In this document: positions 16,495 through 24,076 of the stretch, one piece after another | Layout of the letters: each line of letters starts with the position of its first letter | Numbering within the stretch: position 1 is the stretch's first letter | From: Xanthomonas theicola | GTDB taxonomy: Bacteria; Pseudomonadota; Gammaproteobacteria; Xanthomonadales; Xanthomonadaceae | NCBI RefSeq assembly: GCF_014236795.1 | Contig: NZ_CP049017.1 | Coordinates: 2,582,001-2,646,000, forward strand | Direction: 5' to 3' | DNA: 64,000 nt | Notes under the pieces: model-generated | What the model was told of the DNA's origin: nothing | The model's input: the letters and a program-made list of their open reading frames with translations, nothing else | The model's database searches: none | Made by a program: the position numbers and the translations under genes

Positions 16495-18801
16495 ATGTCA
16501 TTGTCTGCCATTCCGTCGGCGAGCCCGGCGACGCTCGCCAGCGCCGCCCTGCCAGCGCGCGTGCGCGAACTCCTGGATGCGCTGAAGGCATTGCTGTGGC
16601 AGGCGCTGGACGCGCCGTTGCGGCTGACCCTGGCCGAACTGGAGCGCGCGCTGTGCGACCAGGCCGAGCGCGCGCGCAACAGCCAGCTGCAGCAGGACGC
16701 GTACCAGCAACTGCAGGGGCTGCGGGCGCGCCGCGAGCACTTCGCGGCCTACTACAAGGCGCAGTTGGAGGCGGCCCTGGCCACGATCCGGCTGCCGCCC
16801 GCGCCAGCCGCGCCGCACCGGCAGGACGACGCCGGCGCGGCGACGCGGACGCTGGCCCTGGTCGCCGACGCGGACATCGACCGCGACATCGTGCTGCACG
16901 ATATTGCCCGACGCCAGGCGGCGCGGAACAGCATCCCGCTGCAACTGCTCGGCCAGCGTTTCGGCGTGCTCGCCGCGCGGCCGGCGTTCGAGACCGAGCG
17001 CACGCCGCTGGGCCCGCACCTGCTGTGCCGGATCCTGCGCGGGGCCGGCGAGGAACTGCGGCTGGGGCTGGACGCGCAGCTGGCCCTGTACCGCGCCTTC
17101 GAGCGCCACGCGCTGGCGCGCTGCGGCGAGATCGTGGAGCGCGCCAATGTGTTGCTGGCGCATGCCGGCGTGCTGCCCGGGCTGGTCTACCTGCCCTACC
17201 TGGCGCGCCCGGCCGCCACGCCCGACCATGCCGCGCCGCGTCCGGCCACCGGCCAGCCCCCCGCAGCGCCCGTCACGGCCGCCGGCAACGGCTGGCCCGG
17301 CGTTCCGGCGCCCGCAGCGCAGCCGGCGCGCGCCGCGACTGCGCCCGCCGGCACCGGCAGCGCGCCACGCGACCTGGCCACCCTGCGCCAGTTGCTGGCC
17401 GCGGCGCGCGGCCGTGCCGCAGCGGCGCCGGCCGCCTCCGCGCCCGCCGGCGTGACCGCCGGTGTGGCCGCCGTGCCGACCGCGGCGCTGCTGCGGGCGT
17501 TGCGAGAGTTGCAGGCGCAACCACCAGCCTGCAGCGCGCTGGCCGGCCTGCGCGGGCGCCGCCAGATACGCGACGTGCAGGCGGCGCTGCTGGCCACACT
17601 GCGTGCCGAGCATGGCCCACAGGCGGCGCTGGCGCCGCAGGATGCCGACACCTTCGACCTGCTCGCCCTGCTCTACTCGGAGATCGAGCGCGAAGTGCGC
17701 AGCGATGCGCCGGCCGCCGGAATGCTGGAGCGCCTGCAGGTGCCGCTGGTGCGCGCCGCGCTGCAGGACGAGGCGTTCTTCGTGCGCAGCCGGCACCCGG
17801 CGCACGCACTGCTCAACGCGGTCGCCGAGTCCGGCGCGGCCTGGCTCGGCGAGGAGGACACCGATCCGCAGCTGTTGCTGAAGCTGAACCAGACCGTGGA
17901 CCGGGTGGTCGAAGAATACGAAGGCGACGAGGCAGTCTTCGCACAGGCCCAGCAGGACATCCAGGCGCAATGCCGCGCACTGGCGCACAAGGCCGAGATC
18001 GCCGAGCGCCGCCATATCGAGGCCGCGCGCGGCAAGGAACGGCTGCAAGCGGCCAAGCAACTGGCCAACGCCACGCTGGACGCACTGTGCCGGACCTGGC
18101 AACCGTCCGCGTCCGTGCAGGCGCTGCTGAAGCAGGCCTGGTCCGACGTGCTGACCTTGACCCTGCTGCGCCAGGGCGAGGAGTCCGACGCCTGGCACGA
18201 GCGCACGCAGCTGACCCATTGCATCGCCGAGATCACCTGCAGCCCCCCCGGCGGCGCCGATCCCAGCCTGGCCGACGCGGTGCGCGACGCCCTGCTGCAG
18301 GTGGGTTACCACCGGGACCAGGCCGACGCGATCGCGCGGCAACTGTCCACGCCGGGCGGCGGGAGCGCGCCGACCTCGCGTACCGCGCCCAGTGCCCGGC
18401 CCAAGGCGCGCGCACGCCTCGGCGACCACGGCGACGGCGAGGACGCCGAGCGGCCGCTGCCGGCGCCGCGCAGCGACGCCGAGCAGGCGGCCTACGCACG
18501 GCTGTGCGGCCTGCCGTTCGGCACCTGGTTCGAGTTCGTGACCAACCAGCAGGGCGACCTGAAACGACAGCGCCTGTCCTGGTACAGCCCGATCACCGAC
18601 CGCGCGCTGTTCGTCAACCAGCGCGGGCACAAGACCGCCGAATACTCGCTGGACACGCTGTCGCGGCTGCTGGCGCAGGGCCAGGCGCGGACCGTGGCCG
18701 TGGCCCGCGCACGCCTGATCGACCGCGCCTGGCACGCCACCGTGCGCGCACTGCGCACCCTGGCCGGCGCACCCGCCGGCGCTCTGGAGGGCGACGCATG
18801 A
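16495..18801 (+). CDS. DUF1631 family protein
   Basis: A 768-residue, mostly helical, Ala-rich protein matching the DUF1631 family found beside PilZ genes in Xanthomonas and Pseudomonas. Recognisable parts are a C-terminal block CGLPFGTWFEFVTNQQGDLKRQRLSWYSPITDRALFVNQRG (about 670-710), which resembles a PilZ-like or RNA-binding barrel, and a middle helical part around RVVEEYEGDE. The function is unknown. It overlaps the PilZ gene by 4 bp, so a shared c-di-GMP role is plausible; older annotations as thymidine phosphorylase are not supported by anything visible. Confidence 0.85.
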   Translation: MSLSAIPSASPATLASAALPARVRELLDALKALLWQALDAPLRLTLAELERALCDQAERARNSQLQQDAYQQLQGLRARREHFAAYYKAQLEAALATIRLPPAPAAPHRQDDAGAATRTLALVADADIDRDIVLHDIARRQAARNSIPLQLLGQRFGVLAARPAFETERTPLGPHLLCRILRGAGEELRLGLDAQLALYRAFERHALARCGEIVERANVLLAHAGVLPGLVYLPYLARPAATPDHAAPRPATGQPPAAPVTAAGNGWPGVPAPAAQPARAATAPAGTGSAPRDLATLRQLLAAARGRAAAAPAASAPAGVTAGVAAVPTAALLRALRELQAQPPACSALAGLRGRRQIRDVQAALLATLRAEHGPQAALAPQDADTFDLLALLYSEIEREVRSDAPAAGMLERLQVPLVRAALQDEAFFVRSRHPAHALLNAVAESGAAWLGEEDTDPQLLLKLNQTVDRVVEEYEGDEAVFAQAQQDIQAQCRALAHKAEIAERRHIEAARGKERLQAAKQLANATLDALCRTWQPSASVQALLKQAWSDVLTLTLLRQGEESDAWHERTQLTHCIAEITCSPPGGADPSLADAVRDALLQVGYHRDQADAIARQLSTPGGGSAPTSRTAPSARPKARARLGDHGDGEDAERPLPAPRSDAEQAAYARLCGLPFGTWFEFVTNQQGDLKRQRLSWYSPITDRALFVNQRGHKTAEYSLDTLSRLLAQGQARTVAVARARLIDRAWHATVRALRTLAGAPAGALEGDA

Positions 18802-19139
18802 TCGCCGAAGCCCGCCGCTCGCCGCGCCGGCGCGTCCCGGACATGGTGGCGGTGCTGGATGTCATGGAGGACGCCATGGTCGGCCGGCTCGGCAACGTCT
18901 CCGAGAGTGGCATGCTGCTGCTGGCCTCGGCGCCGCTGCACGAGGACGCGCTGTACCAGTTGCGCTTCGCGATGCCGCAACTGGGCCGCGACGTGCAGAT
19001 CGACGTCGGCGTGCACCTGCTGTGGAGCGAACGCTGTAACGCGCCGGGCCAGGCCTGGACCGGTTTCCGCTTCCTGACCATCGCGCCGGCGCAGCGCGAC
19101 CTGCTGCGGCAGTGGATCAACGCCGGCCCGGCCAACTAG
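18798..19139 (+). CDS. PilZ-domain c-di-GMP-binding protein
   Basis: A 113-residue single-domain PilZ protein. Both c-di-GMP contact motifs can be seen: RRSPRRR at the N-terminus (RxxxR) and NVSESG (D/NxSxxG) around residue 36. It is coupled to the DUF1631 gene upstream by a 4-bp overlap. Its TAG stop codon is the insertion point of an IS5-family element (target TA at 19137-19138), so the coding region is intact but the original 3' flank has been displaced. Confidence 0.93.
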   Translation: MIAEARRSPRRRVPDMVAVLDVMEDAMVGRLGNVSESGMLLLASAPLHEDALYQLRFAMPQLGRDVQIDVGVHLLWSERCNAPGQAWTGFRFLTIAPAQRDLLRQWINAGPAN

Positions 19140-19145
19140 GGCCTG

Positions 19146-19876
19146 TTAACACATCCGAAGCCCATCAACGACCAGGACGAAGCTGAGGAATCCAAGGAAC
19201 ATGGCATCCAGCTTCTCGAAGCGCGAGAAAATCCGGCGGTAGCCTTTCAGGCGACGGAACAGTCTCTCCACTTCGTTGCGCCGCTTGTACATCTCCCGGT
19301 TGTATTCCCAAGGCTCGACCCGATTGGATTTCGGCGGGACCACCGGCACGAAGCCAAGATCGAGCGCCAACTGGCGGGTTTGGTTGCCTTCGTAGGCACG
19401 GTCCATCAACAAATGAATCGGCCGCTCCACTGGCCCCAGGTGTTCAAGCAACGTGCGGCCTGCAGGTGCGTCATGCACGTTACCAGGCGTCAATCCAAAG
19501 GTGATGGCTGTTCGAGCATCTGCGGCAACCATATGAATCTTGGTGTTCCATCCACCGCGGGACTTGCCGACGGCCTGCGGACCGTTTTTTTTAATGCGCC
19601 CGTGCCATCGGGATGCACCTTGATGCTGGTGGAGTCCAGCGAGATTGCTTCGATTTCGATGCGCACGATCTGGGACTTCTGCAATTGGGCCAACATCCGG
19701 TCCAGCACACCCGCCTTGGCCCAGCGGTTCATGCGTGTGTACACCGTGTGCCAGTTGCCAAAGCGCTTGGGCAGGCCGCGCCATTTGCAGCCATGCTCGG
19801 CAACGTAAAGGATGGCGTTGACCACTTGCAGGTTGGTCATGCTGACATTGCCGCGCTGTGCCGGCAGGCAGTGTTC
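19146..19876 (-). pseudogene. IS5-family (IS427 group) transposase, 5'-truncated
   Basis: There are two overlapping frames: orfA-like (19490-19840, TNLQVVNAILYVAEHGCKWRGLPKRFGNWHTVYTRMNRW) and orfB-like (to 19146, GNVHDAPAGRTLLEHLG and MDRAYEGNQTRQLALDLG, then RRNEVERLFRRLKGYRRIFSRFEKLD). They are joined at a run of eight T at 19585-19592 (A8 on the coding strand), the usual programmed -1 frameshift signal. The first ~20 residues have been replaced by the IS200 unit: the frame upstream of MTNLQ runs through LLEHCLPAQRGNVS and then into the IS200 hairpin. The IS5 promoter and start are gone, so activity is doubtful. Confidence 0.8.
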
Positions 19877-19984
19877 GAGTAAATATCCCCCGGCAAAGCC
19901 GGGGGCTTTAGAGATGTGAGCCGCTCAAAGCGGCTGCGGGAGCGCTACGCGCCTCCCTTGTTAGGGCCACCTGAAGGTGGCCGA

Positions 19985-20416
19985 CTACCTCAGCAACTGC
20001 AATTGGTCCAAGCGCCGATCTTCCGCCTCTTGGTTCTGGATGTATGCCCCGATCAACCCTTCATCCCGACCTACCCTCGTAACGAAGTAACCTCGCGCCC
20101 AGAAGCTCTGCCCTACAAAGTTCCGCTTCCGCTCCCCATACACCCGCGCTAGGTGGATGGCGCTCTTGCCCTTGATATAGCCCACCACCTGCGACACCGC
20201 CTACTTCGGCGGAATCTTCAACAGCATATGGACGTGATCTGGCATCAGATGGCCCTCCTCGACCCGGCTCTCCTTCTGCTCGGCCAATCGCCGGAACACC
20301 TCTCCTAGATGCTTCCTCAGACCCACATACAGTGTCTTACGGCGACACTTCGGTATGAACACAACGTGGTACAGACACTCCCACCTGGTGTGACTTAAGC
20401 TCTCAAACTCATCCAT
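19985..20416 (-). pseudogene. tnpA: IS200/IS605 Y1 transposase TnpA with an in-frame stop
   Basis: The N-terminal half (20201-20416) has RWECLYHVVFIPKCRRKTLY and the HUH motif HVHML in LMPDHVHMLLKIPPK. A TAG at 20198-20200 then interrupts, where relatives have Tyr in PPKYAVSQ. The second half follows in frame (SQVVGYIKGKSAIHLARVYGERK, QSFWARGYFV and the putative catalytic Tyr in GAYIQNQE). The stop separates the HUH pair from the nucleophile, so the protein is probably inactive unless read through. Flanking hairpins (CCCCCGGC-AAA-GCCGGGGG near 19887 and CCCCGGCAGAGCCGGGG near 20502) look like the IS200 ends. Confidence 0.82.
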
Positions 20417-20636
20417 CTCGGTTCCTCCGTCTCGTGTGCTTGGCCGCTCACGTTGCGGAGTCTCCGGGATGGACTCCCGGATACGTCAAACTTCTACTGC
20501 CTCCCCGGCAGAGCCGGGGGAACTCTCAGGTTGGTTTAGCGCTCTTGTTTGTGTTTGCCTCGAGCAGCCACTGCCTCCACGACGAGGGGGCTATATCCAG
20601 CATGCAGCCCCATCTCGGCAACAGCGTCAACTGCCG

Positions 20637-21059
20637 CTACCGCGAACGCACGCCGCGCTTGGCCGCTTTGCGCGGGCGTCGCACCGTGGTGATCTTCTTG
20701 GTCGCGCGCTTGGCCCTCTTGGTCGTTACCGGGCGCTTGCGCGAGGTGGTTCGCGGTGCGGGTTGCAGGCCGAGCTTGACCAGCACCGGCTGCAGCCGCG
20801 CCTCGACTTCGGCGCTCAACGGCTGCACCTGGCCGCGCAGCGCCGCGGCGCCCTCGTGCACGCTGGCCTGGGCAGCGTCGGCCAACTGCGCCACCAGCGC
20901 CTTCAAGGTGTTCGCCCCGCTCGCGGCATCGGCCGCGGCGGCCAACGCGCGCTTGCGGGTCAGCGACACCAGGCCCAGGCCGGCCAGCCACAGGTGCCGC
21001 GGCGCCAGGGTCTCGGGCCGGAGAGCGGAGGAAGTGGAACGCTTCTTGGTCGCCATCAT
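20637..21059 (-). CDS. Phasin-like / PhaF-type granule-associated protein
   Basis: A 140-residue protein. The N-terminal part has HLWLAGLGLVSLTRKRA, close to the conserved phasin opening, followed by an Ala-rich helical region (about 40-105). The C-terminus is strongly basic (SRKRPVTTKRAKRATKKITT), like the DNA-binding tail of PhaF or histone-H1-like proteins. A role in coating polyhydroxyalkanoate granules and tethering them to the nucleoid is likely. GGAG precedes the start at 21059; a second ATG at 21056 is equally possible. The broken IS copy lies just downstream. Confidence 0.65.
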   Translation of the reverse strand: MMATKKRSTSSALRPETLAPRHLWLAGLGLVSLTRKRALAAAADAASGANTLKALVAQLADAAQASVHEGAAALRGQVQPLSAEVEARLQPVLVKLGLQPAPRTTSRKRPVTTKRAKRATKKITTVRRPRKAAKRGVRSR

Positions 21060-21198
21060 GGGTCTCCTAGCATGCCGGCAGCGGCACCGATGCGACGCAT
21101 GCTGGCGGCAGCGTCTTGAGCAAACACACTATCCGCCCTGCAGCTTGCCAGGCGGCCATGGCAGCGCCATGCTCGGCGCGACCACAGGGAGGCTAGGC

Positions 21199-22044
21199 AT
21201 GGCAGCAAAACCGACCGCATGGGCGCCGTTTCCGTACGACGCCAAGGCCTACGCCTATCCGGGCGAGGCATTGAAGAAGGCGTGGCCGAAGCTGCACGCC
21301 GGCGACCTCGAACCGTTTCCGGATCTCGCACGCGCGCAGGCCTTGCTCGCCGCCGCCGGCAAGGGCCACGACGCACAGACGCTGTCGGCGGCATTGATCG
21401 ACGCCTGGTGCGCCTTTCACCAGGGCCGGTTCCAGCATGCCTACACGACCGCGCAGGCGCTGGGCGTGTTCGGCGCCTCGGTCGCGACCAAGGCGCTCGG
21501 CATCCACGCCAGCTACCTGGTCGGCGACGACAAGGAAAAACTGCAGCGCCTGCAGCAGGCCGCGACGCTGGCCGAGACGGCGATCGCCACGCTGCCCGAC
21601 GAAGCCAACAGCCATTACCGCCACGCGTTCGCGCTGGGCCGCTACAGCCAGGGCCTGAGCATCGTCAAGGCGCTCAAGCAAGGCATCGCCGGCAAGGTGC
21701 GGCAATCGCTGGAAACCACACTGGCGCTGGAGCCCAAGCATGCCGAGGCGCACATGGCGCTGGCCCTGTACCACGCCGAGATCATCGGCAAGGTCGGCGC
21801 GGTGATCGGCGGCCTCACCTACGGCGCCAAGGCGGCGACCGCCGAGCGGCACATCCAGCAGGCGCTGAGGCTGACCCCGGATGCACCGATCGCGCATGTC
21901 GAACACGCCAACGTACTGTTGCTGCTGTACGGCGACAAGCGCGAGGACGCGGCAGCCGGCGCATTCGAGAAGGCAGCCAAGCTCAAGCCGCGCGATGCGA
22001 TGGAGGCGCTGGATGCGGCTTTCGCGCGCGAGCAGTTGGAGTAG
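21199..22044 (+). CDS. TPR-type helical protein, unknown role
   Basis: A 281-residue protein with no signal peptide. The repeating helical pattern (for example EANSHYRHAFALGRYSQG, EPKHAEAHMALALYHAEIIGKVG, ERHIQQALRLTPDAPIAHVEHANVLLLLYGDKR, AFEKAAKLKPRDAMEALDAAF) is that of tetratricopeptide repeats. It is divergent from the phasin-like gene with 139 bp between them, so they may share control. GGGAGG lies upstream of the ATG. The function is unknown; a scaffold or granule-linked role would fit the neighbour. Confidence 0.8.
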   Translation: MAAKPTAWAPFPYDAKAYAYPGEALKKAWPKLHAGDLEPFPDLARAQALLAAAGKGHDAQTLSAALIDAWCAFHQGRFQHAYTTAQALGVFGASVATKALGIHASYLVGDDKEKLQRLQQAATLAETAIATLPDEANSHYRHAFALGRYSQGLSIVKALKQGIAGKVRQSLETTLALEPKHAEAHMALALYHAEIIGKVGAVIGGLTYGAKAATAERHIQQALRLTPDAPIAHVEHANVLLLLYGDKREDAAAGAFEKAAKLKPRDAMEALDAAFAREQLE

Positions 22045-22119
22045 ATCGGCGCCGGAGACCGGCCGCGTCGATGCGGCCGCTGAAAAGCCCGCGCGGTGCG
22101 GGTGTCGTGGCACCCGCTA

Positions 22120-22349
22120 GTGTGCCGTCTCAGAAATAATATCCCTCACGCTTGCGATGCCATTGCTTCGCGGGCTCGCTGAATTTTGTTCAAGATGTCT
22201 TCCCCTTTGGCGTTCCAAACGTAGCGAGTGGGCTGTGCTCTTCGGGTGTCAGGGTAATGTTCTGCGAGTTCATCTGCCCGTCTCCGGTCTGTTGCTGACA
22301 GGGGAAGCATAGACAATTTTTAGGAAACGTTATTTTTGAGACGGAACAC
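22120..22349 (-). mobile_element. 230-bp IS630-type mini-element (MITE-like)
   Basis: It has 20-bp terminal inverted repeats with two mismatches (GTGTGCCGTCTCAG.. at 22120; GTGTTCCGTCTCAA.. inward from 22349) and a TA target duplication (22118-22119, 22350-22351), as for IS630/Tc1 elements. The inside retains only the end of a transposase frame on the minus strand (RYVWNAKGEDILNKIQRAREAMASQA-stop). It looks like an internally deleted, non-autonomous derivative. Confidence 0.8.
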
Positions 22350-22433
22350 TAGCGCGAACGCCATCCCTGGAGCGTAAGCGCGCAATGGTATCGGACTGGG
22401 GTATTTGCACCAGGCGCCACACTCAGCGCAGTG

Positions 22434-23096
22434 AACCGCCCCGGGATTGAACTGTCCCCGGAAGTTGGACGGTCGCGATTCCCGCGTTCAGGCGGTGCTT
22501 CTCAGCCGGTATGCCACAGGGCTGAGCCCCTGCAGCCCGAGCTTGATACGCTCGGGGTTGTCGTAGTGGACGTCACCATGCACGCCCGCTTCGAGCGCAT
22601 CAAGGCTGTTGGCGCGCGGCAGGGTTTGCGCCGCATCGCTGGCGAGCTTGTTTGACGGCGCTGCACCGCCTCGTTCTGGCTTCATCTTGGGACGCTCTTC
22701 TTTCTCGCTAGCGAGAGCCTGCAGGCGGCCTTGATCGAGATTGCCTCGCCAGACCACGACTTGGTGGGGATTGCCGATGTCATAGAACGCCGCCACCTGG
22801 CGGCTGGAAAGCGGTTCGCGATCCTGACCGGCCAGGACCCGCAGGTTGAACTGCCCACTGTACGCGCTGCGCTTGGGACGCCACCGGTCGATGCCGTGGA
22901 GGCGACAGGGGCTCACCCAGGTGCGGATCTTCTCCTCGCGCACCAGCCACCGCCCAGCCAGCAGCCTTGCCCCGCCTTCGCCCGCCAAGACGCTCTGGAC
23001 GACTTCCAACTTGAACTCCCTTTTGTACTTCTCCATGAGACCCCTTGACGTTCGTCCAACTTCTGCGGGGCAGTCCAGTCCCGGGGCGGTTCAGTC
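22434..23096 (-). mobile_element. Internally deleted IS3-family element (orfA fused to orfB tail)
   Basis: The termini TGAACCGCCCCGGGATTGAA (22434) and TGAACCGCCCCGGGACTGGA (inward from 23096) are a clear inverted pair. A single frame, 22488-23036, carries orfA (MEKYKREFKLEVVQSVLAGEGG..REEKIRTWV and SSRQVAAFYDIGNPHQVVVWR) fused to the last residues of orfB (YDNPERIKLGLQGLSPVAYRLR). Almost all of the integrase domain has been deleted. It sits inside another transposase remnant. Confidence 0.82.
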
Positions 23097-23383
23097 AGGC
23101 GACTGGGATAGATCTGTTCCGGTTCCTGCCACCGATGGGCCTGGGTATACCCGTAGCACATGGCAGCAGGGGCCGTTGGCTCCACCGTCACTACTTCATG
23201 GCTGGCGACACGCTCGATCCCTTGTCCACGCAGCGTCCCAACCAAGGTCTGCGCGTGCACTTTCAGTCCAGTAGGACGGACAAGTTCGTCCCCGACCTCT
23301 TCCAGCGTGGCGGTCGGATCACACGCCACGATCTGCACCAACACCGCGGCGCGGTTATCTTGAATCTTGGCTGGACGACCCAT
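23097..23383 (-). pseudogene. Transposase N-terminal fragment interrupted by the IS3 derivative
   Basis: The minus-strand frame starts MGRPAKIQDNRAAVLVQ and has a helix-turn-helix-like stretch PTATLEEVGDELVRPTGLKVHAQTLVGTLRGQGI. It ends at EQIYPSRLT, exactly where the IS3 inverted repeat starts at 23096. It resembles the first reading frame of two-frame IS transposases. The continuation is not found on the far side (22433 and below), so the rest was lost. Confidence 0.6.
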
Positions 23384-23441
23384 GGGGGACGCTGGATCAA
23401 TAAAGACGATCGAAGTCTACACTATTTTGTAAAAACCCCTC

Positions 23442-23893
23442 TTAGATCTGTCCGCTGAAGGCCACCATTTTGCCTGCTGCAACCCCTCGGCGCACCAGAG
23501 TTCCAAAAGTTTCCAGGATTAGGGATTTCTTTCGCCTGTGCCGGCGCTGGTTGCAGGTCCAACAAGCTGCGGCGATGTTTTCTCGTGTGAGGACAAGGCA
23601 TGGCGCGGTACCCCTTCGTTCAGTAGCGTTTGCACCTGGCTTGGAAGGATATCCTCGATGGCGAGCTACTTGCGGGCATACGCAACACCCTTCCCGCGCA
23701 GCTCTCGGCGCACCGTAGCGACGTTGATCCCAAGCCGACGTGCAATCTTCACTGTCGGCCAGAAGCTGGATGGCCGTGCCGATCGGGATCGCCGCTCGAT
23801 CCGTTCGCGCCGGATCCATGCATGCCAGGCCGCCGCTGCCGGCGACGAATCATTCCCATACCTCGCTATCGCCCTATTGGTCGGCAGCATCAA
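23442..23893 (-). pseudogene. Degenerate mobile-element frame with helix-turn-helix
   Basis: Short minus-strand frames overlap here. One (23666-23893) has a likely helix-turn-helix (VKIARRLGINVATVRRELRGKG) and stops at ARK, while plausible continuation (QLAIEDILPSQVQTLLNEGVPRHALS) lies in another frame. I read this as a decayed transposase or recombinase gene, but the family is not recognised. The 23900-23960 stretch next to it leads into the xopB promoter. Confidence 0.35.
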
Positions 23894-23962
23894 TGCAGGG
23901 TTTCTACCACACCCCGAGTGTGGCCTGGTTTAGATTTTCTCGTAAACAACTTCGCTGCCGAA

Positions 23963-24023
23963 TTCGCAGGAGGCAACGCTCCTTCGGCAGCCAGCCATCG
24001 TTTCTCGGTATGGGCGCTAAGGT
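23963..24023 (+). promoter_or_regulatory. PIP box with -10 element, HrpX-type promoter of xopB
   Basis: TTCGC at 23963-23967, exactly 15 bases, then TTCGG at 23983-23987, fitting TTCGB-N15-TTCGB. Thirty bases later TAAGGT at 24018-24023 fits the YANNNT -10 element described for HrpX-activated genes. The start codon is at 24077. This predicts induction of the effector in the plant together with the hrp type III secretion genes. Confidence 0.88.
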
Positions 24024-24076
24024 GGAGTGCGAGACATCAAGGCACTCCCTCCCCATTCTTTCTGTTGATATCCATC

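Larger units (their letters stand above)
19139..20538 (-). mobile_element. Chimeric IS5-IS200 element, copy 1 (right IS5 end missing)
   Basis: The element starts with the IS5 terminal repeat GGGCCTGTTAACAC at 19139 and carries an IS5-family transposase (19146-19876) with an IS200/IS605 unit (about 19876-20538) in place of its 5' end. Compared with copy 2 (44112-45525) the two are nearly identical (I see differences at 19653-ish and 20434-ish) until TTGGTTTAG. Copy 2 then has GTGTTAACAGGCCC, whereas here chromosomal sequence begins. The right terminus is therefore lost, and this copy cannot move as the compound unit. Confidence 0.85.

Noticed and set aside
19876..20538. IS605-type TnpB or guide RNA next to TnpA
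   Set aside because: The IS200 unit is only ~660 bp, entirely taken by TnpA and its hairpin ends; there is no room for TnpB.
20434..22044. One long frame joining IS200 sequence to the TPR protein
   Set aside because: The first half is IS and antisense of the phasin-like gene. The ATG at 21199 has a good ribosome site and begins the helical repeats.
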